Shown: positions 25,456 through 33,828 of the stretch, piece after piece | Position numbering within the stretch: the stretch's first letter is position 1 | Layout: each line of letters opens with the position of its first letter | DNA from: Microthrixaceae bacterium | GTDB lineage: Bacteria; Actinomycetota; Acidimicrobiia; Acidimicrobiales; Microtrichaceae | Assembly: GCA_020027475.1 (NCBI GenBank) | Contig: JAHRAZ010000128.1 | Span: 62,001-126,000, forward strand | Length of the DNA stretch: 64,000 bases | Direction of reading: 5' to 3' | Notes under the pieces: generated by a model | Told to the model about the DNA's origin: nothing | The model's database searches: none | Seen by the model: the letters and a program-made list of their open reading frames with translations, nothing else | Program-made: the position numbers and the translations under genes

Positions 25456-26394
25456 GTGGCAAAAGATCGAGTTGAACGCGATGAGGAAGACCTCGTCCGG
25501 CTCTATCTCACCGATATCGGGCAGTATCCGTTGCTGACGAAGGATGACGAGGTCCGCCTCGCTCAGGCCATTGAAGCCGGGAACGAAGCCGATGAAGAAC
25601 TCGAAAAGGGTGGTAAGAGCCTGTCGCCGGCAAAGAAGCGCGAGCTTCGCCGGGCCTCTCGCGGAGGTGTGAAGGCTGAGCGAACCTTTGTTCAGTCAAA
25701 CCTACGTCTCGTGGTGTCCATCGCGAAGAAATATCAGGCCTCGGGTCTGCCGTTGCTGGATCTCATCCAGGAAGGCAACCTGGGTTTGATGCACGCCGTG
25801 GAAAAGTTCGATTGGCGGAAGGGCTTCAAGTTTTCCACCTATGCCACTTGGTGGATTCGCCAGGCGATCACCCGCGGCATCGCCAATACAGGCCGAACCA
25901 TTCGTCTTCCGGTTCACGCCGGCGACACTTTGGCGCGTCTGCAGAAAGCGCGTGCGCGCCTGGAGCTCAAGTTCGGTCGTCCGGCAACTCTGGTCGAACT
26001 GAGTCGCGAGGTGGAGATGCCGGAGGACAAGGTCACCGAGGCACTGCGCTTCGCTGCCGAGCCCCTGTCCTTGTCCGAGCCGCTCCGCGAGGATGGCGAC
26101 GCCGAACTTGGTGACGTGGTCGAGGACCGCAGCGTGGAGTCGCCCTTCGAAGTGGCCGCTACCGCCCTACTCCCCGACGAGATCAGCCGTCTGCTTTCTC
26201 CGCTGGACGAACGTGAACGTGAGATTCTCAAGCTCCGTTTCGGCCTTGATCGTGGTGAGGCCCGCACGCTTGAAGAGGTTGGTGAGCACTTCAACCTCAC
26301 TCGTGAGCGCATCCGTCAGATTGAAGCCCGGGCGATGTCGAAACTTCGTCACCCATCGAGCGACACGGGTGCCCGCGATTTGCTGGCGGTCTGA
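25456..26394 (+). CDS. RNA polymerase sigma factor, RpoD/SigA-SigB group
   Basis: 312 aa from GTG 25456 with GAGG 8 nt upstream. Region 1.2 (VRLYLTDIGQYPLLTKDDEVRLA), region 2 (NLRLVVSIAKKYQASGLPLLDLIQEGNLGLMHAVEKFD and the -10-reading ATWWIRQAITRGIANTGRTIR), region 3 and region 4.2 (TLEEVGEHFNLTRERIRQIEARAMSKL) are all present. It lacks a long acidic N-terminal region 1.1, so it could be the vegetative sigma or a SigB-like group 2 factor. The TANNNT elements in the window suit the region 2.4 sequence. A 21-bp hairpin follows. Confidence 0.93.
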   Translation: MAKDRVERDEEDLVRLYLTDIGQYPLLTKDDEVRLAQAIEAGNEADEELEKGGKSLSPAKKRELRRASRGGVKAERTFVQSNLRLVVSIAKKYQASGLPLLDLIQEGNLGLMHAVEKFDWRKGFKFSTYATWWIRQAITRGIANTGRTIRLPVHAGDTLARLQKARARLELKFGRPATLVELSREVEMPEDKVTEALRFAAEPLSLSEPLREDGDAELGDVVEDRSVESPFEVAATALLPDEISRLLSPLDEREREILKLRFGLDRGEARTLEEVGEHFNLTRERIRQIEARAMSKLRHPSSDTGARDLLAV

Positions 26395-26428
26395 CCAACT
26401 TCCGGTTGTCCGGGAACAAGACTGAACC

Positions 26429-26474
26429 GACTCAGGGTGCCAACGGGCAATGCTGCCCGTTGGCACCCTGAGTC
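26429..26474 (+). terminator. 21-bp perfect hairpin after the sigma gene
   Basis: The arms 26429-26449 and 26454-26474 are exact reverse complements with an ATGC loop. It lies 34 nt after the sigma factor stop and 84 nt before the Tad operon. There is no T-run behind it. Confidence 0.8.
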
Positions 26475-26558
26475 GCGTCCGGCAGGCTTTGTGGAACGTC
26501 CCCCCGGAATGGATCCTTCCCCCTGATCCGCCGCGTCGGCGAAATTGGGAGGAAAGTC

Positions 26559-27248
26559 GTGTTCGTCACTTGTTGGTCGGTAAAGGGTGGTTCAGGGGTA
26601 TCGGTGGTGTCGGCTGCGCTGGCATGCCTCCTGGCCGACAGTTCGGGTTCGGCTGTCCTCGCGGATTTCGGCGGTGATCAACCGGCGGTCATGGGAATGG
26701 CGGAACCACCGGGGCCGGGCCTTCTGGATTGGTGCCACAGCGATGCTCCAGCGGACGCCCTGATGAGTCTCACCATCGAAGTCTCAAACGGTCTGCGAAT
26801 GATCCCGAAAGGGACCGGCGGCCGGATGGTGCCGAGACAGCGCTGCAAGGAGTTGGCTGCGGCTTTGAACTTCATCGCCGACGAAGTGATCGTGGACGCT
26901 GGAGTCCCACTTGGTGAGTCCCCTCCCACCGCAGATGGGCCAACCGAAGCTCGGCGCGGCGCCGATATAGCATCGGTTCTGCGGGAGATGGGGTCCTCGC
27001 TGTTCGTCACCAGGGCGTGCTATCTGGCATTGAGGCGCGCCACCCGCATCGGAATTGAGGCTGATGGGGTCGTTCTGCTGCATGAGCAGGGGCGTTCCAT
27101 CAGTCGCAGCGACGTGGCCGACGTGCTCGGTCTGCCGGTGATCGGCGTTGTCGAGCACGATCCGGCTATTGCAAGGGCGGTGGACGCCGGATCACTTGCC
27201 CGCCGGTTGCCCAGTTCCCTGCGGTCCGGGCTTCGCCGTGCCGGATGA
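26559..27248 (+). CDS. TadZ/CpaE-like ParA-family protein with altered Walker A
   Basis: 229 aa from GTG 26559 with GGAGGAAA upstream. The N-terminus carries a deviant P-loop SVKGGSGVSVVSAAL, where the ATP-contacting Lys is Val14 although the signature Lys9 remains. The rest resembles ParA/MinD-type proteins (VIVDAGVPLG; VLGLPVIGVVEHD). TadZ proteins place the Tad secretion machine at the pole and several have atypical P-loops. It is the first gene of the Tad operon and overlaps tadA by 11 nt. Confidence 0.75.
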   Translation: MFVTCWSVKGGSGVSVVSAALACLLADSSGSAVLADFGGDQPAVMGMAEPPGPGLLDWCHSDAPADALMSLTIEVSNGLRMIPKGTGGRMVPRQRCKELAAALNFIADEVIVDAGVPLGESPPTADGPTEARRGADIASVLREMGSSLFVTRACYLALRRATRIGIEADGVVLLHEQGRSISRSDVADVLGLPVIGVVEHDPAIARAVDAGSLARRLPSSLRSGLRRAG

Positions 27249-28341
27249 GTACGAGCGGTATCCGGATCTTCAGGATGAATTCATCGAAGCGGAGCTTCTG
27301 GGCAGGGTCACCAGGAGATTCCGTGACACCGATGCCTTCACCGTCGATCCCGGTGAGCGGATAAGTCAACTGGTTTCCGAGGAGGCTCCATTGCTTGCCC
27401 CGGATGATCGGGCCCGTATGGAGCGGAGGTTGTCGAGTGATCTTCTGGGGCTGGGCGATCTGGAGCAACTACTGGAGGATTCCACTGTCACCGATGTGCT
27501 CGTGAACGGGCCCGGTGAGGTCTGGGTGGAGCGTGCGGGTGAACTGTGTCCGACCGGGATCCATCTGGATGAGTCGGAGATCCATCGTGCAATTGAACGC
27601 CTCGTGGCGCCATTGGGACTGCGGTGCGATCGGTCGCATCCGGTTACCCACGGTCGACTGGCCAACGGGACCAGGGTCACGGCGGTCCTGAGTCCGATAT
27701 CGGTTCGCGGCCCAGCTCTGGCGCTCCGCCGGCATTCCTCCCAGGTCTTTCCGCTTGAGTCGTTTACCAACGCGCACACCGCCGGCGTGCTGCGAGGATT
27801 CGTGGCCGACCGGTCGAACATCGTGGTCTATGGCCGGACCGGTTCGGGAAAGACCAGTCTGGTGAACAGCTTGGGGAGACATGTCCTGCCACAAGAGCGG
27901 ATTGTGGTGATCGAAGATGTTGCGGAACTCCGATTTGATGGACCCCAGGTTCTGAACCTGGAGACACGAGAGGGATCAACGGATGGCCGCGGGACCGTTG
28001 ACCTTCGTGATCTGGTTCGAACGGCACTGCGCCTTCGCCCTGATCGGCTGGTGCTGGGCGAGGTGCGGGGTCCGGAAGCGGTCGAGATGCTCTGGGCCCT
28101 CAGTTCAGGGCATCGCGGAAGCATGTCCACCTGTCATGCCAATGACGCCTCCGGGGCGGTTGGTCGGCTGGAGACGATGGTGATCATGGCAACCGGTGAG
28201 GCCTTGCCACTGTCGGCCGTTCGAGCACAGATTCTCGATGCCGTGGATGTGTTCGTCGGAGTGGACCGCGATTCCCATGGTCGGAGGTTTGTCACCGAGG
28301 TGACCCGGTCGGCGGACCTGGTCCGAGCAGCGACCCGATGA
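27238..28341 (+). CDS. tadA: Tad/CpaF-type pilus assembly ATPase
   Basis: 367 aa from GTG 27238. Type II/IV secretion ATPase features in order: DVLVNGPGEVWVE, an N-terminal domain arginine-rich block, Walker A VYGRTGSGKTSLVNSL, the Asp box VIEDVAELRF, Walker B DRLVLGEVRGPEAVEML and the His box GHRGSMSTCHANDA. It powers assembly and possibly retraction of Flp/Tad pili at the inner membrane face. It is cotranscribed with tadZ (overlap) and tadB (ATGA overlap). Confidence 0.93.
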   Translation: MPDEYERYPDLQDEFIEAELLGRVTRRFRDTDAFTVDPGERISQLVSEEAPLLAPDDRARMERRLSSDLLGLGDLEQLLEDSTVTDVLVNGPGEVWVERAGELCPTGIHLDESEIHRAIERLVAPLGLRCDRSHPVTHGRLANGTRVTAVLSPISVRGPALALRRHSSQVFPLESFTNAHTAGVLRGFVADRSNIVVYGRTGSGKTSLVNSLGRHVLPQERIVVIEDVAELRFDGPQVLNLETREGSTDGRGTVDLRDLVRTALRLRPDRLVLGEVRGPEAVEMLWALSSGHRGSMSTCHANDASGAVGRLETMVIMATGEALPLSAVRAQILDAVDVFVGVDRDSHGRRFVTEVTRSADLVRAATR

Positions 28342-28988
28342 TTCCGCTGATCCTGGGGATCGCCATGGCCTCGATCTGGTGGATTCGCCGTCTACGGACC
28401 AACCGAGTCGATCCCACACGGGATCTGGCTCAGGTGACGGCGTCCCTCGCCCGTGAGCTCAGGCAAGGAGCAGGTTTACACCAGACCGTGTTGCGGATCG
28501 GGGATGAGGCACCGGCCACTCTGGCAGGTTTGTCAGCTGTGGCGTCTGCTCTTCGCGGGGGAGTGGATCTGCAGTCCGCGCTCAACGCTTGGAGCGCTCG
28601 CCCGGAAGGTGTCGATTCAGCGGGCAGGAGCGCCAAGGTGCGCCAACCCAACGCGGGGGACGTGGAGCTGTTGGTGGGCGCACTCGCAATGGGAAGCAGC
28701 TTCGGTGGGGATCTGGCGGCAGCACTGGATGCTGTGGGAGCGGCCCTCATGGCGAGGGCGGATCTGGCTGACGAAACCTCGGCCCTGACGAGTCAGGCGA
28801 ACGCCTCAATGGTGATGATGTGTTCCTTGCCGCTGCTCGGTTCAGCGCTGTTTGCGTCAGTTGATCGACGAGCCGGGGCGATCCTGTTTCAGACCACAGC
28901 GGGGAGGCTGTGCCTCCTGATCGGACTGACCCTCGAAATGGCGGCCGTTGGTGTGAGTCGCGTAATGGTCTACCGGGCGCTTCGATGA
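28338..28988 (+). CDS. tadB: TadB-like inner-membrane platform protein
   Basis: 216 aa, ATG 28338 overlapping the tadA stop by 4 nt. The T2SSF-type domain is visible: LARELRQGAGLHQTVL, the glycine-rich ELLVGALAMGSSFGGDLAAALDAV and a helical C-terminus with two hydrophobic spans (MVMMCSLPLLGSALF; LCLLIGLTLEMAAVGV). It is shorter than typical TadB (~300 aa), lacking the paired N-terminal helices. TadB and TadC form the platform contacted by TadA. Confidence 0.82.
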   Translation: MIPLILGIAMASIWWIRRLRTNRVDPTRDLAQVTASLARELRQGAGLHQTVLRIGDEAPATLAGLSAVASALRGGVDLQSALNAWSARPEGVDSAGRSAKVRQPNAGDVELLVGALAMGSSFGGDLAAALDAVGAALMARADLADETSALTSQANASMVMMCSLPLLGSALFASVDRRAGAILFQTTAGRLCLLIGLTLEMAAVGVSRVMVYRALR

Positions 28989-29004
28989 GGGCGCTGCGAT
29001 TCTC

Positions 29005-29688
29005 GTGATTGATCCGCTGGCATTACTGGTCGGAGGTTGCGTGGGGTTGGCGCTGTGGCCCAAAGCATCCGGACTCCAGCGCCGTTCCCGCGCTGAATCC
29101 CTCCAGAATGGGACCCGACTCGGTGAACACAGTGTTGGGAAACGCAGTCTCGGGGTGCGCAGTGAGGTGTCCACAAGGGGACCGGGTGGGCGCAGAAGGC
29201 TGAGGGGCATGAGGAGGTTGAGGGCCGCGATGATGGCCTCGAGCCGGAAGGGACGACCCAGCTCGCCGGGCAGCCAGGTTTCTCGCTGTGCTGAGCTACT
29301 GGCTGTGGCGGTGTGCGCTGGCGCATCCCTGCATCAGGCAGTCGACGCGGTTGCCGCCCAGACGGATTCCGAGCTGGACCAGGTGGCTTCGGCCACCAGC
29401 AACGGCGAATCATTGCTGGATTCCCTCGGGCATCTCGGGGAGTCTGCACCCGGATGGCGGTCGTTGGCGATGTTGTTGTCATCCGGAATTGAAAGCGGCG
29501 CCTCGATGGTTGATTCCCTGAGGCGGCTCGGCGAGTCCGAAAGAACTCGGGAGCGACGCCGACTCGAGCGTCAGATCCGTCGGTTGCCGGTGCTGCTGCT
29601 GATTCCCACGGCGGTCGGCGTCCTGCCGGCGTTCGTTCTCCTGACAATCGTCCCCCTGCTCCTTGCGAGCGCAGAGAACCTCAGATGA
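29005..29688 (+). CDS. tadC: TadC-like inner-membrane platform protein
   Basis: 227 aa from GTG 29005, 16 nt after tadB. Hydrophobic N-terminal helix (LALLVGGCVGLALW), a basic linker, then the T2SSF-type block (LLAVAVCAGASLHQAVDAV; LSSGIESGASMVDSLRRLGES; RRLERQIRRLPVLLLIPTA) and a C-terminal membrane span. It pairs with TadB in the Tad platform complex. Confidence 0.82.
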   Translation: MIDPLALLVGGCVGLALWPKASGLQRRSRAESLQNGTRLGEHSVGKRSLGVRSEVSTRGPGGRRRLRGMRRLRAAMMASSRKGRPSSPGSQVSRCAELLAVAVCAGASLHQAVDAVAAQTDSELDQVASATSNGESLLDSLGHLGESAPGWRSLAMLLSSGIESGASMVDSLRRLGESERTRERRRLERQIRRLPVLLLIPTAVGVLPAFVLLTIVPLLLASAENLR

Positions 29689-29706
29689 CAAACGAAGGTG
29701 GATCAG

Positions 29707-29955
29707 ATGGAAACACGACCGGGTATCACGAAAACCCCGCAGCTCAAAGGAGGGCAAAGACAAGGTGGACAGCGAGAACTGGGACAGGAACAACGGGTAC
29801 AGGGACAAGCGGGGCAGAGCACAGTGGAATATGCGCTGGTGTTACTCGGAGCGGCCGCGCTCGCACTGTTGTTGCTCTCCTGGGTGACGGGCAGTGACGT
29901 CATTGGCCGGCTGTTCGAGACGGTCTTCGGGGGAATCATTGAACGTGCCGGATGA
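29707..29955 (+). CDS. Flp-pilin / DUF4244-like small membrane protein
   Basis: 82 aa from ATG 29707 (AAGGTGG upstream); GTG 29698 is an in-frame alternative. A Gln/Gly-rich hydrophilic leader ends at G|QSTVEYALVLLGAAALALLLLS, the prepilin-peptidase type site with the Glu at +4/+5 of the mature protein, then one long hydrophobic helix. DUF4244 proteins occupy this place in actinobacterial Tad loci and are candidates for the pilus subunit. The Gln-rich leader is unusually long (about 35 residues). Confidence 0.8.
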   Translation: METRPGITKTPQLKGGQRQGGQRELGQEQRVQGQAGQSTVEYALVLLGAAALALLLLSWVTGSDVIGRLFETVFGGIIERAG

Positions 29956-30322
29956 ACGGCGGGTCCTCGGCCAGCGTGGACAGGCAACGGTTGAGTTCGC
30001 GTTGCTCCTTCCGCTGGTGGCACTTCTGCTTGCCGTGATCCTTCAATCGGCCCTCGTGGTGAGGGATCAGCTCGGAGTGACCCATGCGGCGGGGGTTGCC
30101 GGTCGAGCCGTCATCGTGAGACCCACCCTTGGGGCGGCAAGAACTGCAATCTCCAGGAGTGGACTGAGACTTGCTGGTCTTGACGTCTCGCTGAGCGGTG
30201 ATCGCAGCAGAGGCTCACTCGTGAGGGTCACTGTAAGGGCACGGCCGACCAGGGTTCCGCTGGTCGGCCGTGCCCTCAGCGGTGTCCAGCTGAGCGAGGC
30301 GCTGACGGTGCAGGTCGAGTGA
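29945..30322 (+). CDS. tadE: TadE-like minor pilin
   Basis: 125 aa from GTG 29945, overlapping the previous gene by 11 nt. RGQATVEFALLLPLVALLLAVILQ is the TadE signature: a prepilin-type site followed by a hydrophobic helix. The rest is a small exported domain. A second minor pilin (TadF) seen in other actinobacterial loci is not found. The 3' end overlaps that of the convergent helicase gene by 47 nt. Confidence 0.85.
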   Translation: MPDERRVLGQRGQATVEFALLLPLVALLLAVILQSALVVRDQLGVTHAAGVAGRAVIVRPTLGAARTAISRSGLRLAGLDVSLSGDRSRGSLVRVTVRARPTRVPLVGRALSGVQLSEALTVQVE

Positions 30323-32675
30323 CGGCAGTGGCGGAGTGACTCAGGCCGGGTGGACCGGTATCGGAAGCCAGATTCAGTGCGTAGCTGATGAGAGCCGCTG
30401 CCGCGGCCTTGTTCAGCGGCTCGTTTCCGTTGCCACATTTCGGGGATTGAACGCAGCTCGGACATCCCGTTGTGCAGGCACATCCGTGCAGAACTTCGTG
30501 GGTCGCCAACAGGTGTTCGCGGACTGCATCGAAAGCCATCGGTGCCACGCCGGATCCTCCCGGATGTGCATCGTGGATCACGATGGTGGCAGCTCCGGTT
30601 TCCGGCAACCAAGGTGTCGAAACTCCGCCAACGTCCCAGCGATCACAGATGGCGAACAACCCAAGGATGCCGATACCGGCGTGTTCGGCAGCGTGCAAAG
30701 CTCCAGGGACATCCTGTTCGGTCAGTCCTGCCCGCTTGATCAACTCGGCTCCGAATACCCACCAGACGGCTGTGGTGTCGAGTGTGCTCGGTGCCAGATC
30801 GAGAGAATTGCGTTCAACGGTCTTGTGCGTGCTGGAATCCTTCAATACGTATCCGGTGACGGTGGTGGTCACCTCAACGCGCCCGAGGTGGGTGGTGATG
30901 TTGTCAACGATCGCACTCTGGTGCATCTCGACCAATCTGATCGTTGTGTCGGAGCGAACCTGGCTGTAGAGGTTGCCGTCGCTCGGCTCCACGGTGGCTG
31001 TGCGTGAGTAGTGATCAAGATCGGTGACGGTGTAGGCGGCACCTTGGTGAAGATAGATCGCTCCGGTGTGGATGGTGCTGGACACCCGTGCCGCGTCCAT
31101 GGATCCCACGAGCGAGTGGTTTTCCCGACGAATCGCGTATTCGCCGCGGCTGGCCGATCGCAGACCAATTGTCGGCGCGGGTGCGCCCCGGCCGGACCAG
31201 TACGCCAACGCAGAGCCGTTCCGTTTGCCGATCGTCAGCCTGTCTTGCAATACAAGCTCGCGAACTCCGTCGTCGAGATCGTCTGGCCAGAGTCGCTCGT
31301 CATGATGCTGGAGCGGGATCTCGTCGGCGGCGCAACCCAGATGGGGATTCAGAACGTGCGGGTTTGACGGATTGATCACCGACGGTTCCGGGGAACGGTC
31401 GAAAAGTTGGCGCGGATGGCGCATGAGCCATTGGTCGAGCTGGTTGTCGTCTGCCACCAGGACGGCGAGGCCGGCGCGTTCACCGCGCCCGCAACGCCCG
31501 AGCTGCTGTCGAAACGACGCCGTGGTTCCGGGGTAACCGGACATCACCACGGCGTCGAGTCCACCGATGTCGATTCCGAGTTCGAGTGCGTTGGTGGCCA
31601 CCACGCAGCGGAGGGCGCCATTCGCCAGATCGAGTTCGATGTCACGTCGTTCAGAAACCAGGTAACCAGCGCGGTAGGCGCGGATAGTGTCCGGGTGAAC
31701 CTCGCCCACACGGGATCGAATATCGCGCGCCACAAGCTCCGTGGCACGTCGAGATCGACAGAAGACCAGTGTTCGGAGTCCTGCCGAGAGCAACTGCGCC
31801 GCCAGGGTGGCCGTTTCCATGTTCATCGACGCAGTCGCTCGACCAAGCTCGTCGCCGTGCGCCTCCTGTGGATTCCACAACAATGTGGTGCGGGGTGCCG
31901 CAGGAGAATGGTCGGCTGTAATTTCGGTTACCGGGAGACCGCAAAGATCTCCCGCGAGCTGACCCGGTTTGCCGATGGTGGCTGATGTGAAGGCGAACGT
32001 GGGTTCGCGTGATCCGGTGGGAGCGGCGATTCGGCGGAGACGCCTCAGAACGTGTGAGACGTGGCTGCCAAAGACGCCTCTCAGCGTGTGGATTTCGTCA
32101 ACCACCACCAGATCGAGTTTGCGCAGGAACCGTTCCCAACGCCGATGGTTGGCCAGGATCCCGAGGTGAAGCATTTCGGGATTGGTCAGGATTATGTCCG
32201 CATTGGAGCGAACCCAGTTCCGTTCCTGAATTGAGCAGTCGCCGTCGTAGGCCGCCACCGTGATACCGGAGGGAGCCCATGACCCGAGGGAAGCCAGTTG
32301 GTCGCGGGCCAGCGCCTTGGTGGGAAACAGCATCAGGGTGGTGCGGTTCCTTTCTGCAGCCTCGATCGCCGGCACCTGATAACACAGCGACTTCCCGGAC
32401 GACGTTCCGGTTGCGATCACCGTGGACCGCCCGTTGCGCAGGTGTTCGATCGCTTCCACCTGGTGCTGCCAGAGATTTTCGACCGGAATCGGACACTGCG
32501 GAATGGGACACGCCAGGTGATCCGAACCTGATGATGCGAAGCGCGGCTCCCTTCCTTGGTGAGTGTGTACATGAATCAGACGAGAATCACCCTCCAGGGA
32601 TTCCACAAAACCAGCGATACGCGTTTGGACACGATCGGGGTCTTCCCCCGAAGCGTCCGCACGGTCAGTCTGCAT
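30276..32675 (-). CDS. DEAD/DEAH-box helicase of the MrfA/YprA (DUF1998) type
   Basis: 799 aa from ATG 32675 (GTG 32678 just upstream). SF2 motifs in order: Q/I region with GTSSGKSLCYQVPAI, FPTKALARDQL, the DEIH box (VVVDEIHTLRG), SATI, LVFCRSRRATELVA, TNALELGIDIGGLDAVV and QQLGRCGRGERAG. The C-terminal DUF1998-like domain has the cysteine cluster HGCACTTGCPSCVQSPKCGNG. MrfA-type helicases repair mitomycin-type DNA damage. The M. tuberculosis counterpart (Rv3649) also lies next to the Tad locus and near topA. Confidence 0.92.
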   Translation of the reverse strand: MQTDRADASGEDPDRVQTRIAGFVESLEGDSRLIHVHTHQGREPRFASSGSDHLACPIPQCPIPVENLWQHQVEAIEHLRNGRSTVIATGTSSGKSLCYQVPAIEAAERNRTTLMLFPTKALARDQLASLGSWAPSGITVAAYDGDCSIQERNWVRSNADIILTNPEMLHLGILANHRRWERFLRKLDLVVVDEIHTLRGVFGSHVSHVLRRLRRIAAPTGSREPTFAFTSATIGKPGQLAGDLCGLPVTEITADHSPAAPRTTLLWNPQEAHGDELGRATASMNMETATLAAQLLSAGLRTLVFCRSRRATELVARDIRSRVGEVHPDTIRAYRAGYLVSERRDIELDLANGALRCVVATNALELGIDIGGLDAVVMSGYPGTTASFRQQLGRCGRGERAGLAVLVADDNQLDQWLMRHPRQLFDRSPEPSVINPSNPHVLNPHLGCAADEIPLQHHDERLWPDDLDDGVRELVLQDRLTIGKRNGSALAYWSGRGAPAPTIGLRSASRGEYAIRRENHSLVGSMDAARVSSTIHTGAIYLHQGAAYTVTDLDHYSRTATVEPSDGNLYSQVRSDTTIRLVEMHQSAIVDNITTHLGRVEVTTTVTGYVLKDSSTHKTVERNSLDLAPSTLDTTAVWWVFGAELIKRAGLTEQDVPGALHAAEHAGIGILGLFAICDRWDVGGVSTPWLPETGAATIVIHDAHPGGSGVAPMAFDAVREHLLATHEVLHGCACTTGCPSCVQSPKCGNGNEPLNKAAAAALISYALNLASDTGPPGLSHSATAVTRPAPSAPRSAGHR

Positions 32676-32801
32676 CACGCTTATTGCTGTCCTTTCGGAT
32701 GTCAGCTACGCCTCATGGATATCTGTTGCGATTCGAAAGATGCCGGACAACATGTCCTGACATCAGTTGGGCCGATCTGTGTTGTTTCGAGGACCGCCTG
32801 T

Positions 32802-32815
32802 TGGCACAAGTGCCA
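32802..32815. promoter_or_regulatory. Palindrome in the helicase/STAS intergenic region
   Basis: TGGCAC-AA-GTGCCA is a perfect inverted repeat of 6-bp arms in the 264-bp region 32676-32939, which carries no gene. It lies about 125 bp before the STAS start and the same distance from the divergent helicase start, so either could be regulated. The binding protein is unknown. Confidence 0.4.
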
Positions 32816-32939
32816 GGCAATCGATTCACTTTGCCACCAACTACATCAGTCAAGTTACGACCTTGTAGTGACATGGTCCGAGTCGGTGTCCCAACCTCGT
32901 TTGCCGTGTCACCTGGCAGGTCGCCAATACTGGAGGCAC

Positions 32940-33251
32940 ATGCTTTTCGATGTGCAGCCCAGCCTGCGGGGACGGTTCAGTGTTTTGAGGGTGGTCGGGG
33001 ACGTAGACATGTCAACGTTGCCCGCGCTCCGCTCGGCGGTGGAAGACCTGGGTGGTCCGCATCGGGCTCTGGATCTGTCATCCGTGGATTACTTCGATCC
33101 CGTGTGTCTCGGAATTCTGATTGCGGCCAAGTTCCGAGCGGACCAGTCGCGAGCGACCTTTGTCGTTGTCGCCGGCCCTCCTGTACAGGAACTACTGAAC
33201 CGCTCCGGTCTGGATCAGCTGCTCGGGGTCGTCGGGTCGTTCCCCGACTGA
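32940..33251 (+). CDS. STAS-domain protein (anti-anti-sigma-factor-like)
   Basis: 103 aa, ATG 32940 with TGGAGG upstream. The STAS fold is visible: FSVLRVVGDVDMSTLPALRSAV and RALDLSSVDYFDPVCLGILIAA. Antagonists such as SpoIIAA have a phosphorylatable Ser in a DSSGL motif; here the place reads DPVCL, so regulation by an RsbW/SpoIIAB-type kinase is unlikely. No anti-sigma kinase gene is adjacent. The 3' end overlaps mnhG by 37 nt (convergent). Confidence 0.85.
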   Translation: MLFDVQPSLRGRFSVLRVVGDVDMSTLPALRSAVEDLGGPHRALDLSSVDYFDPVCLGILIAAKFRADQSRATFVVVAGPPVQELLNRSGLDQLLGVVGSFPD

Positions 33252-33568
33252 TCCGGCTCCCCCTCGCTGACGTCGGATCGTGGTGTTGGCGACTCTCCTT
33301 CAACCGAATACCCGAGCAGGTGTGCAGCAACGGGCGCGGTGATGAACTGCAAGACAAGGGCAACCACGAGGATCGATGCCTCGGCTCGATCACCTAGCTG
33401 GATCGCAGCCGCCACGAAGGTACATGCAATGCTGAACGTCGCCGGTTTCGTGGCCACATGGAGACGTCTGAATGTGTCGGGCATTCGGTGGAGGCCGATG
33501 GCGGAGATGAGTGTGAACGCTGCACCTACGAGGAACAAGAACGCGGAAACGACATCGAGGATGCTCAC
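33215..33568 (-). CDS. mnhG: Mrp antiporter subunit G
   Basis: 117 aa from GTG 33568 (GAGGGGAGA upstream). Three hydrophobic helices and the family pattern GAAFTLISAIGLHRMPDTFRRLHVATKPAT followed by FITAPVAAHLLG. It is a small subunit of the Mrp Na+/H+ antiporter complex. GTG overlaps the stop of mnhF by 4 nt; last gene of the operon. Confidence 0.93.
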   Translation of the reverse strand: MSILDVVSAFLFLVGAAFTLISAIGLHRMPDTFRRLHVATKPATFSIACTFVAAAIQLGDRAEASILVVALVLQFITAPVAAHLLGYSVEGESPTPRSDVSEGEPDQSGNDPTTPSS

Positions 33569-33828
33569 TCTCCCCTCCTCTGAATGAATCGCGACACGGC
33601 GACGGTCCCGAGGAATGACAGAACCACTGTGAGAAGAATCAGCTCCAGGAACACATCGTCGTCGGAGAGTGCAGCGAATACGGCCAGCCCGTTGACCAGA
33701 ACTGCAACGGTGACGTCCAGGCCGACCGCCCGATCCACGAGAGATCTGGCCCGCAGCACCCATGCGGAGCTGATGAGTGCAGCCAGGCCGATAACGGCCA
33801 GGGCGATCACCTCGACATTCTCCATCAT
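33565..33828 (-). CDS. mnhF: Mrp antiporter subunit F
   Basis: 87 aa, three membrane helices (VIALAVIGLAALISSAWVL; VDRAVGLDVTVAVLVNGLAV; ELILLTVVLSFLGTVAVSRF). The D-R-x-V-GLD segment is typical of MrpF. ATG 33828 overlaps the mnhE stop (ATGA). Confidence 0.92.
   Translation of the reverse strand: MMENVEVIALAVIGLAALISSAWVLRARSLVDRAVGLDVTVAVLVNGLAVFAALSDDDVFLELILLTVVLSFLGTVAVSRFIQRRGE

Noticed and set aside
26478-26558. Small RNA between the sigma gene hairpin and the Tad operon
   Set aside because: Only 80 bp with a ribosome binding site for the next gene and no second stem or promoter.
30336-31985. Several plus-strand frames opposite the helicase
   Set aside because: They lack ribosome binding sites and domain similarity, and the helicase motifs on the minus strand are continuous across them.
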